This document shows, piece by piece, positions 12,805-22,605 of a stretch of DNA of 64,000 nt. Both the position numbers and the translations under genes were made by a program. The notes beneath the pieces are model-generated. The model saw nothing but the letters and a program-made list of their open reading frames with translations. It searched no databases and was not told where the DNA came from. The stretch spans positions 96,363,237 to 96,427,236 of the forward strand of contig CM046878.1 in the NCBI GenBank assembly GCA_025667525.1, given 5' to 3'. Each line of letters begins with the position of its first letter. The stretch's first letter is position 1. The DNA comes from Glebionis coronaria (taxonomy: Eukaryota > Streptophyta > Magnoliopsida > Asterales > Asteraceae).

Positions 12805-13615
12805 TTGAGCTGGAAGAAAAGGCTAAAAGTATCATACGATGCAACACAACGTCGATAATCATATTACTTTTATGCTTCAGATGCACAATTACCACCAATT
12901 TGGTTTTGGGAGTATTGCAACAACTTTAACATTCATTGGTTTTCTTTTCTATAACAGGGCTAGAGTATCTGCATCATGATTGCAAGCTACCTATAGTCCA
13001 TAGGGACTTGGAGTGTTCAAACATATTGTTAAATGAGAATTTTTAGGCGAAGCTATCTGATTTTAGTCTGTCAAGAGCTTTTGAAACTCAAGGTGCAACA
13101 CACGTGTCAACAGTAATTTGCGATACTCGTGGATACCTTGACCTTGAGTAAGTCTTTTTCTTCCATTTTATTTTACATATAAGTTATACTCAATAACATG
13201 GAAATAGAATTTCACCCGTGACCTATTATTATTGTGTAAACACATCCTACTTGAAACCCTTCGCTCCTAAAAACTCGGTTTTTGGTTTAAAAAGAAGTAT
13301 TACGGCTAAAGAACCTACCGCTGTTGATTTTTTTCAATATAGAAGAGATACGAATTGAATAAATAGAGCCATTAAAAATCAAGGTGATACCGCCAGAACA
13401 GATTGTTTGTAATATCATCTCGCATTAGCCGAGGTTTATATTATTACTCTATAATTGTTTTTACGTAGTATGTATTTTGAGTTGCAGGTACTACAAAACA
13501 AACAGGTTGACAAAGAAACGTGATGTCTCTAGCTTTGGGGTAGTACCCCTAGAGTTAATTACTGGCCCACAAGCAACATCAAATGACATTTACATAGTTA
13601 AGTGAGTTAAGTCTA

Positions 13616-16475
13616 TCTATACTACATTATAAAGGGTGTATCCCTTTGGTTGAAAGTTGAAAATGTTGAATGGTTGAAAAATGTGGTTCCCGCTAATATA
13701 TACTACATTTATCTATACTACATTATAAAGGGTGTATCCCTTTGGCTGAAAGTTGAAAATGTTGAATGGTTGAAAAATGTGGGCCCCACTAACCTATACT
13801 ATATTATAAAGGGTGTATCCCATTGGTTGAAAGCTGAAAATGTTGAATGGTTAAAAAATGTGGGTCTTACTAACCTATACTACATTTATCTATACTACAT
13901 TATAAAGGGTGTATCCTTTTGGTTGAAAGTTGAAAATATTGAATGGTTGAAAAGTGTGGGTCCTACTAATCTATACTACATTTATCTATACTACATTATA
14001 AAGGGTGTATCCCTTTAGTTGAAAGTTGAAAATGTTAAATGGTTGAAAAATATGGGTCCCACTCATCTATATTACATTTATCTATACTACATTATAAAGG
14101 GTGTATCCCTTTGGTTGAAAGTTGAAAATGTTGAATGGTTGAAAAATATGAGTCCCACTAATCTATACTACATTTATCTATTCTATATTATAAAGGGTGT
14201 ATCCCTTTGGTTGAAAGTTGAAAATGTTGAATGGTTGAAAAATATGGGTCCCACTAACCTATACTACATTTATCTATACTACATTATAAATGGTGTATCC
14301 CTTTGGTTAAAAATTGAAAATGTTGAATGGTTGAAAAATGTGGGCCCTACTAACCTATACTACATTTATCTATACTACATTATAAAGGGTGTATCCCTTT
14401 GGTTGAAAGTTGAAAATGTTGAATGGTTGAAAAATGTGGGTCCCACTAATCTATATACTACATTTATCTATACTACATTATAAAGGGTGTATCCCTTTGG
14501 TTGAAAGTTAAAAATATTGAATGGTTGAAAAATGTGGGTCCCGCTAATCTATACTACATTATAGGGTGTATCCCTTTGGTTGAAAGTTGAAAATGTTGAA
14601 TGGTTGAAAAATGTGGGTCCCGCTAATCTATACTACATTTATTTATACTAAATTATAAAGGGTGTATCCCTTTGGCTGAAAGTTGAAAATGTTGAATGGT
14701 TGAAAAATGTGGGTCCCACTAACCTATACTACATTATAAAGGGTGTATCCCTTTGGTTGAAAGTTGAAAATGTTGAATGGTTGAAAAATGTGGGTCCCGC
14801 TAATATATACTACATTTATCTATACTACATTATAAAGGGTGTATCCCTTTGGCTGAAAGTTGAAAATGTTGAATGGTTGAAAAATGTGGGCCCCACTAAC
14901 CTATACTATATTATAAAGGGTGTATCCCATTGGTTGAAAGCTGAAAATGTTGAATGGTTAAAAAATGTGGGTCTTACTAACCTATACTACATTTATCTAT
15001 ACTACATTATAAAAGGGTGTATCCTTTTGGTTGAAAGTTGAAAATATTGAATGGTTGAAAAGTGTGGGTCCTACTAATCTATACTACATTTATCTATACT
15101 ACATTATAAAGGGTGTATCCCTTTAGTTGAAAGTTGAAAATGTTAAATGGTTGAAAAATATGGGTCCTACTCATCTATATTACATTTATCTATACTACAT
15201 TATAAAGGGTGTATCCCTTTGGTTGAAAGTTGAAAATGTTGAATGGTTGAAAAATATGAGTCCCACTAATCTATACTACATTTATCTATACTATATTATA
15301 AAGGGTGTATCCCTTTGGTTGAAAGTTGAAAATGTTGAATGGTTGAAAAATATGGGTCCCACTAACCTATACTACATTTATCTATACTACATTATAAATG
15401 GTGTATCCCTTTGGTTAAAAATTGAAAATGTTGAATGGTTGAAAAATGTGGGCCCTACTAACCTATACTACATTTATCTATACTACATTATAAAGGGTGT
15501 ATCCCTTTGGTTGAAAGTTGAAAATGTTGAATGGTTGAAAAATGTGGGTCCCACTAATCTATATACTACATTTATCTATACTACATTATAAAGGGTGTAT
15601 CCCTTTGGTTGAAAGTTAAAAATATTGAATGGTTGAAAAATGTGGGTCCCGCTAATCTATACTACATTATAGGGTGTATCCCTTTGGTTGAAAGTTGAAA
15701 ATGTTGAATGGTTGAAAAATGTGGGTCCCGCTAATCTATACTACATTTATTTATACTAAATTATAAAGGGTGTATCCCTTTGGCTGAAAGTTGAAAATGT
15801 TGAATGGTTGAAAAATGTGGGTCCCACTAACCTATACTACATTATAAAGGGTGTATCCCTTTGGTTGAAAGTTGAAAATATTGAATGGTTGAAAAATGTG
15901 GGTCCCACTAATTTATACTACATTTATCTATACTACATTATAAAGGGTGTATCCCTTTGGTTGAAAGTTGAAAATGTTGAATGGTTGAAAAATGTGGGTC
16001 CCGCTAATATATACTACATTTATCTATACTACATTATAAAGGGTGTATCCCTTTGGCTGAAAGTTGAAAATGTTGAATGGTTGAAAAATGTGGGTCCCAC
16101 TAACCTATACTACATTATAAAGGGTGTATCCCTTTGTTTGAAAGCTGAAAATGTTGAATGGTTAAAAAATGTGGGTCCTACTAACCTATACTACATTTAT
16201 CTATACTACATTATAAAGGGTGTATCCTTTTGGTTGAAAGTTGAAAATATTGAATGGTTGAAATATATACTACATTTATCTATATCTATACTACATTATA
16301 AAGGGTCTATCCCTTTGGTTGAAAGTTGAAAATGTTGAATGGTTGAAAAATGTGGGTCCCACTAACCTATACTATATTTATCTATACTACATTATAAAGG
16401 GTGTATCCATTTGGTTGAAAGTTGAAAATGTTGAATGGTTGAAAAATGTAGGTCCCACTAATATATACTACATTT
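13616..16475 (+). repeat. 96-bp (and 81-bp) satellite of Helitron 5' ends, higher-order repeat
   Basis: About 31 monomers of 96 bp, some 81 bp where a ctacatttatctata segment is missing. Each begins tctatactacattataaagg, continues gtgtatccctttggttgaa and ends gtgggtcccactaatc. A higher-order unit of 1108 bp (about 12 monomers) repeats: 13,650, 14,758 and about 15,866 correspond, and 14,019-14,483 is nearly identical to 15,127-15,591. Because 96 and 81 are multiples of three, long frames stay open through the array, but these are a by-product of the unit length. Confidence 0.95.
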
Positions 16476-16983
16476 ATAATTTAAACATCTTAATGTATAT
16501 ATAAACTATATTATGTGAACACACTAAAGTCAGTTGGAGATGAATTATTGACGTGCAACGAAAATAAATAAACATATGAAGTTATGAGCGATGCCATTTT
16601 TCAATGTTTTGAAACCCGGTTTTTAAATCGACCTGGTCGAGTCATCGGGTAAACTCGGATTAACCCGGTTTTCTAAATTGTTTATCAACTAATATAATAT
16701 GTAGGGTTTACGTAACGAGTAACGTGTGTTATTATTTAGCTCATAAACTGTGATGTAATGTTTTAGTTTCAGCTTTACTAAAAGTTTTTATAGGCTTTTT
16801 GATACATGTTTATTTAATATTTTATCTAGCATTATATTGTCATATGTTAAAACATTCTATAATTTCAATTTGATATTTTCATGATTTATTTTGAACGTAC
16901 ACGAAACACTTACCACAATATCGCATACTGTAAATTATTTGCCACTAACCAAATTCCGCCGCTAAGCGCGGGTACTCGTCTAG
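13616..16983 (+). mobile_element. Non-autonomous Helitron with amplified 5' end
   Basis: The 5' terminus TCTATACTACATTATAAAGG follows A (13,615). The 3' terminus is a GC-rich hairpin (CCG-c-CGC-TAA-GCG-CGG, 16,956-16,971) followed about 9 nt later by CTAG (16,980-16,983) and then T. This is the Helitron structure, inserted at an A/T site with no target duplication. The insertion lies inside the kinase pseudogene. Joining 13,615 to 16,984 restores a continuous kinase-like frame (VKS then IIIEGNI), which supports both borders. Most of the element is a tandem array whose monomer begins with the 5' terminal sequence itself. No Rep or helicase gene is present, so it depends on factors supplied elsewhere. 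Confidence 0.8.
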
Positions 16984-17099
16984 TAATTATAGAAGGAAAT
17001 ATTATGTGGCGACTATGACATGAATACAGCCTCGAAGGTGCAAAGGCCAACTATATAATATGGCGACGGATCTAAAAAGCTGTTTGAAAAGGTTTTCAT

Positions 17100-18251
17100 G
17101 GGGACAAACCAAATAAATTAGAAAGGAACGTTTCCTTAAGTTTGGAGAGTATGAAGGTCTAAATCTATGATAGTCAAGTCGTGAATGTATTTTCATCGCT
17201 ACTATCTTGCACGTACCAAAATCAACTTGCAACTTGCAATTTTATTGGTATGAATCACTTTATTCGTTATAACATGTAAGATGTTGCATGCATGCCGTAT
17301 TATCCGCGATATCAAGACTTAAGTTTAAACGAAAAAACTGACCGAAATTAGAAATCGATGATTCCGTTTTTATTTTAAAAACCGAAAGCATTTGATTCAG
17401 TTTTGGTTTTCATCCAAAAATCAAACTGGACGGAACCATTTTTATATAACAATACATATTAAATATAATATCAATAAATAAACAATACATATTTGATAAA
17501 AAAATAAATCAAATATTTTAATTCATATTATCTTAATGTTTAGAATTACGTATGTTTAATTGAAATATATCATTACAACAATAATTGTTTATTTGTATTA
17601 TCACTTGCATGGGTATATCTATTTTATGTGTGTTGTTATATAAATTCGAGATAATGTTATTTGGCTTATAATGAGAAAAAAATAATCAATTTTTTTACGT
17701 AAAACAAGATTGTTAATATAAACCGGCCACACCCAAATATAAACAGTTTAGAGCAGAATAATAAAAAATTGAACCGCTAAAATCGAAAAACCAAAGGACC
17801 CCAAACCAAACAGTTTTGTTTTTGATGTTATAAAAACCGAATATTTTGGTTTGGTTTGGTTTTTATCCAAAACCGACTTAAACCGAATCGTGCACACCCC
17901 CAACATGAACCATAATCAAATTTAATTTTGTAATTCTGTTTTAAATGAAAATTATTGTCAAACAATTATGTTTCAGTTCACATTGTTTGGTGTGATCTTT
18001 GGATTTCTTTTGTTTACTCTGATTTCATATATATGCCAAAAATTAAAATGTAATGTTCCATGCTAACGACGTGATTTTGTTGCGATCAAGCCAACTTAAA
18101 ATTCTTGGCTACACAAGTGAAACTAGACACGACTCTTATAGTTTTATCAACTAAAAAAACAAAAGTAAATAACAACAATATATAAAATACAAAAGTTTCT
18201 AACAACAATAATTAGCCAAATAATAAAAGATAAACGATAATCACCAGTCAT
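17100..18251. other. AT-rich Helitron interior with ACCG-rich relic
   Basis: No gene seen. From about 17,320 to 17,900 the sequence is rich in accgaaa/ggtttggt words and ends gtgcacaccccca. This resembles the right end of hAT-type MITEs; a matching left end was not found. The remainder is AT-rich, up to the Helitron 3' hairpin. Confidence 0.4.
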
Positions 18252-18280
18252 ACCCGTCCATCGGACGGGTTTTGCAACTA

Positions 18281-18535
<255 letters not shown>

Positions 18536-18851
18536 TACTGTAATCTAATTTGGTTCCTTTTATTTAACGTTAATCTCACACATAAACACTCATCTTCTTC
18601 ATATTATTCCACCATTTTTATTTTTATTTTATTTATAAAAAAATAAAATAAAAATTTTGATCCAGAAAATCAAATTCTGATTAATGATTGAGACACCCTT
18701 TTGGATCTCTAGAGCAAACCCATCTAGTGTAAAAATATATATATATTTTTTTAAACCGTTGCCTAAAGGGTTGTTTTTGCAGGTGGGGCCCAAAAATCTT
18801 ACCTTTTCAGCTCGTCGAAGAATAGCGAATAAGGAGTGGCGAAGGGGGGTG

Positions 18852-18916
18852 GGTGTCACGGCGAGCACCGGCGAGAGTGTCACCTCAAACCGGCGAGGTG
18901 CCCTCGCCGTGACACC
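18852..18916. repeat. GC-rich inverted repeat
   Basis: A perfect 14-bp inverted repeat, GGTGTCACGGCGAG (18,852-18,865) and CTCGCCGTGACACC (18,903-18,916), encloses 37 nt that itself repeats cggcgag. It is a GC island in AT-rich DNA, preceded by a block gttgcctaaaggg. It may be the core of a small transposon, but terminal repeats and a target duplication were not identified. Confidence 0.6.
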
Positions 18917-19067
18917 GTTTGCTCTTAGGATGCTACTAAACATGTGCAGTGTTCACTACAGCAAATATAGGGAGACTAGATTGTCAAATATTGAGACTAG
19001 ATGGTCAAGACACTAATGTGAAAACTGCATATAAGTATCTTAGTTTTTCAAGAAAATCACATTATCA

Positions 19068-19913
19068 ATGAATATGGAAGCCCACTTTGATATGACGAGT
19101 GCCCAAGAAACATTGGTGAGTGCCCTTTTTAGTGAGATGGTCAAGGATATGGAAGCCCACTTTGACATGACGGTTAGACAGAAAGCAGTTTTCGATTGTC
19201 TTCGCGCACCACATGCCCAAAATTTCCTACAAGCTATCCCCATAGACGGGCTCGGTCAACATATGTCGCCGGTGGAATACCGCACTATCCTTAAGTATCG
19301 CCTTATGATTCCATTATTTCCGGTTGATGCTATATGCCCTATTTGTCGCAAGGCATGTTTGGATTCTTTTGGGGAACATGCGGTTCATTGTAAAGAACTT
19401 CCGGGCTTCAAGTATCGACATGATTTTGTTAGGGACGTTCTTTACGACATATGTAGGCGTGCTGGGATCTCCGCCAAAAAAGAGGCACCTGTGAATTTCT
19501 TGACCGACCCGTCAGATGGAAGATCCACACTGAGACCCGCTGATATTTTGGTTTTTGTATGGGTTGGAGGTAAACACGCGTGCGTTGATTTGACAGGTGT
19601 TTCTCCTCTCGTAGGGCTAGGCAGTCGAGATTTTATAGCGGGTCAGGCTGCTATAAAAGCCGCCTCGTGCAAAGTGACTAAACACGAGAAAGCATGTGTT
19701 GAAAATCAACATGTGTTTATTCCTTTCGCGTTTGATACATTTGGTTTCCTTGCACCTGAGGCGGTGGAGCTACTTACGAGAATACAACGTGTTATGAATA
19801 GTAATGTTTTGACTCCTAAATCCACAAACGTTGTATTTAATAGACTTGGTTTTGCTATACAAAAAGGGCTAGCGGCGCAGCTTGTTGCCCGTTTGCCTTC
19901 TCCTAATATGTAA
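19068..19913 (+). CDS. Reverse-transcriptase-associated C-terminal fragment (281 aa)
   Basis: A 281-aa open frame whose sequence (AIPIDGLGQHMSPVEYRTIL, CPICRKACLD, FGEHAVHC, RPADILV, ACVDLTGVSPL, HVFIPFAFDTFGFLAP, GLAAQLVARLP) I recognise as a repeated plant family found at the ends of retroelement-like proteins and often named only hypothetical. Residues C90, C93, H104 and C108 could bind zinc. PAD at 157-159 and D174 in a hydrophobic strand resemble a PD-(D/E)XK nuclease core; this fold is inferred. The N-terminus contains a repeat of MEAHFDMT (residues 3 and 28), made by a 77-bp duplication. No reverse transcriptase is present, so this is a 5'-truncated copy. It interrupts sequence that is continuous near 3,770 in the related PMEI-flank copy. 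Confidence 0.6.
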   Translation: MNMEAHFDMTSAQETLVSALFSEMVKDMEAHFDMTVRQKAVFDCLRAPHAQNFLQAIPIDGLGQHMSPVEYRTILKYRLMIPLFPVDAICPICRKACLDSFGEHAVHCKELPGFKYRHDFVRDVLYDICRRAGISAKKEAPVNFLTDPSDGRSTLRPADILVFVWVGGKHACVDLTGVSPLVGLGSRDFIAGQAAIKAASCKVTKHEKACVENQHVFIPFAFDTFGFLAPEAVELLTRIQRVMNSNVLTPKSTNVVFNRLGFAIQKGLAAQLVARLPSPNM

Positions 19914-19929
19914 ATTATATTCTATTGAT

Positions 19930-20410
19930 ATCCGATGGCACTAGCTCGAGAGTCGAGATCCGAGTTAGTACTTGACTACTTGCGGTATACTAAGCTCCAT
20001 TGTTCTCAAGTTGACAAATACTTCCTGTTCCTTTTGCACTAAAAATTGATTCTTCCATTAAACTTTGAATATAAAGTTCTAAAATTTAAAATATAATAGG
20101 ACCGGTCGGTGGAAGCAGTATTCTGCATGTCTTCCACGCATACATCTGAATATTGCATAAGTATTGAACTCAGATCGCAGAGCTTAAAATGAAAGGAATG
20201 CCCCATGGTTGGTGTCTAACAACACCATTTCAATGACTAATTCTGTGCACGACTAAATATATGTTGTTCCTATTTCATAATCTAGCACTAAAACATCTAG
20301 CTAAGTGATTCAATACCAACCTGAACACTCTATATTCATATGTTGGCATTATTATAGTTTCTAGGCCCAAGGTAATTAAAGGCGAAAGCGACATGCCTTT
20401 TTATAAAGCG
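19930..20410. repeat. PMEI-downstream-type segment and GCG-rich repeat, left part
   Basis: 19,940-20,150 resembles blocks at 3,790-3,900, 31,900-32,170 and 35,400-35,610 (gatccgagttagtactt, then an accggtcggtggaagcag type block), all associated with PMEI copies. From about 20,360 a different repeat begins with aaggcgaaagcgacatgcc. It is interrupted by the LINE and continues after 26,640. Confidence 0.55.
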
Positions 20411-20425
20411 AGAAGCGACAAAAGT
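20411..20425. repeat. Target-site duplication of LINE, left
   Basis: agaagcgacaaaagt, identical to 26,626-26,640. Confidence 0.85.
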
Positions 20426-20428
20426 AAG

Positions 20429-20468
<40 letters not shown>

Positions 20469-20839
20469 AAAAACATTAATGGCGGACGAAAATATCTCCT
20501 CTTCTTTTCATGCGATTTTTTCTCCTTCTTTTTGACCTGGATACCTTCTAATAAATGTGTTTGTCTACTAATCGTTTGATTATTGAGATTAAACATTGTT
20601 CTTATTAGGTTGATGTTTCATTAAGATTAGATCTAATCGTTTTTTAAGGGTAATTTTCGTTTTTTCTAGCGATCTGTTCATCATTGTTTCCTTTATTTTC
20701 ATTGCTACTGTCGGTTCTTTTGTGCCTATTTATCCATCACGATCTAGTTGACGAGGACTAGGTGTTAGTATTTGTTTCGTTGGTTTTTTCTAGGGTTTCG
20801 TTTGGAGCTATTCGTTTTTAGGGTGTTAGGGTTTCGATT

Positions 20840-22604
20840 ATGGAGCCTGGGTTTACTGGCCGCAGTAAACAACGTATGTCGACTAGGGTTTTGAAAAACC
20901 CTAATTCTGCAACTGTTAATGAACCGTCTAGACCACAGTTGGATTCTAGGGTTCCTAATGCTAGCATTAATGATCCTATGGCGCATGTGTCCGGGGATAA
21001 TGTGGGGGTCTCTAGTGCTGCTTCATACTCGAGTGGTTCCAATGTTGCTGATTTGGCTGGACGCAGCACTAGTGTTGAAGGTTTGGAATCGAATTCTAGG
21101 GTTTCGACTGGTGCAATGAGTCCTATTACTACTATGGAGAATACTAGGGATTATAATGAGATTTTTGGTGCGGGTCCTGTGCCTACGACTACGAGTGTAA
21201 GTAAGGGTCCTTCTTTGGATGAGTTACTAGGTGCGAGTGTTTACACGGGTGGAGTTGCTTCGACTATGGGTTTAACGGAAGGCACTAATCCTATTGTTGG
21301 GGTTGTTGGTCCTAAGCCGCAACAACCTCCTAGGGTTAATGCTACATTTAATGTGTCTAGTATTGATTCGTCTATTGTGCATTCCGTTGAGGTTAATGCT
21401 ACTCCGTCTTCCTATGCTAATGCAGCTGGTGCTTCGTCTGTGTCGAAGGGTGGTGTTAATTTTCGACATTTGGTTGGAGAACAGGTTTTTGATGGTGTTA
21501 ATATTTCTATCCCTCGTAAGGTGGTTGAAAAGGTGAGTAGTCGCTTTGAGCACACGCTGTTTGGCTATTTCCTTGGTAAGCGAATGGCATTCCCTGTCGT
21601 TGAATATTATGTACGTAATAATTGGACGAAACATGGTCTTAAAAAGATCATGGAATGATAAGGGATTCTTTTTCTTTAAATTTGATACTAATGCTGGTTT
21701 AGAGGCTGTTTTGGAGGGAGGGCCGTAGATGGTGCGGAATTCTCCTATTATTCTTAAAGAGTGGTCGTTTGAGACTAGTTTGTTGAAGGAGGAGTTAACC
21801 AGAATCCCTGTATGGGTTAAGTTTCATGATGTTCCTATACAGGTGTTTGAGGAAGATGGGATTAGTTTGATTGCCTCCTTTGTAGGTAAACCTATTATGC
21901 TTGATTCGTTTACTGCTGCTATGTGTAAGGACTCTTGGGGTAGGAGTAGTTTTGCTCGATGTTTGGTTGAGATTGATGCAGAGAATGAACTCAAGGAGTC
22001 TCTTACTATTGGAATTCCTTCGTTAGTTGGAGATGGTTTTATGAAAGAGACTATTAGAGTGGAATATGAATGGAAACCTCCTCGGTGTGTAACATGTAAA
22101 ACGTTTGGGAATTCTTGTGAACAATGTCCTAAGAGGGTTATTGATCCTACAAATGTGGCAGCTGCTACGGATGGTTTTAAAATGCTTTATAATCGTAAGC
22201 GTAATAAAGGGACTGGGAATATGAATGCACAGCAGTATCGTCCAGGAATGAATATCCCAAAGGGTGTTGAGTTTCGTCCCAAGGCCCCAGCTGCTACATC
22301 GTCTGTAAAAGGTAAAGGTGTTCGGGGTGACTCTAGTATTAAGGAGACTACTGCGGTCTCTAGTTCTGCTATGCCTTCTCCTTTTGCTACTACCTCGAGC
22401 TGTAATTTTGGAGATAAGTCATTTCCTACTTTGACTCTAGTTTCCACTTATAATTTATATGAGTCATTATCTAGTCTTAAAGAGGGAGGGGAGGAGTTAG
22501 ATGATGATGAGGTTGTTGAGATGGTGTATGATGAAACTGCGAATCTGTTTAATAATTCCACTTCAGGGGCAAGCACTCCTGTTCTAAATGTTTCTAATGT
22601 TTAG
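20840..22604 (+). pseudogene. LINE ORF1 (DUF4283 and zinc knuckle), broken
   Basis: The first ATG after the 5' UTR starts a 272-aa frame rich in Ser, Val and Asn. It ends at TGA (about 21,656) through a frameshift near 21,650. The protein continues in another frame (NDKGFFFFKFD), meets TAG (21,726-21,728) and stays open from 21,729 to 22,604. The second part has the features of the plant LINE DUF4283 domain (VWVKFHDVPI, SFVGKPIMLD, VEYEWKPPRC) and a zinc-knuckle motif, CVTCKTFGNSCEQC. In this motif the usual His of CX2CX4HX4C is Asn. ORF1 proteins of L1 elements bind element RNA and act as nucleic acid chaperones. One frameshift and one nonsense codon prevent that here. Confidence 0.85.
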
Positions 22605-22605
22605 T

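Larger units (their letters stand above)
12805..17097 (+). pseudogene. Malectin-like/LRR receptor kinase domain, split by a Helitron
   Basis: Exon pieces: 12,805-12,850 (LSWKKRLKVSYDATQ), 12,958-13,147 ([52 protein letters not shown]) and 13,488-13,615 (YYKTNRLTKKRDVSSFGVV, PLELITG). After a 3.4-kb inserted Helitron the frame resumes at 16,984 (IIEGNIMW) and, after a shift, ends near QRPT and MATDLKSCL (about 17,050-17,095). The HRDL catalytic loop, the activation segment and the subdomain XI Arg match plant malectin-like LRR receptor kinases. The introns have GT/AG ends and agree in phase. It is dead: TAG at 13,044-13,046, DFG changed to DFS, TGA where this family usually has Trp just before the Helitron, plus frameshifts. 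The extracellular, transmembrane and N-lobe parts were not found. Confidence 0.85.

Noticed and set aside
13616..16475. Regular array resembling CRISPR at first glance
   Set aside because: There are no unique spacers between constant repeats; whole 96-bp monomers are repeated, and the context is a plant genome.
13650..16504. Six long open frames with a repeating WLKVENVEWLKNVGPTNLY-type peptide
   Set aside because: They arise because the 96- and 81-bp satellite units are multiples of three. The units begin with a Helitron terminus and the frames start and stop only at monomer mutations.
16600..16700. aacccggtttttaaatcgacc stretch as a further hAT MITE
   Set aside because: No inverted termini or target duplication could be found; it lies within the inner Helitron.
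18684..19016. 110-aa frame through the GC-rich inverted repeat
   Set aside because: Covers a repeat and spacer without domain similarity; an overlapping antisense frame is equally long.
20429..20465. A run as the tail of a separate plus-strand retrotransposon
   Set aside because: No element body lies to its left; the left target duplication of the LINE is immediately adjacent.
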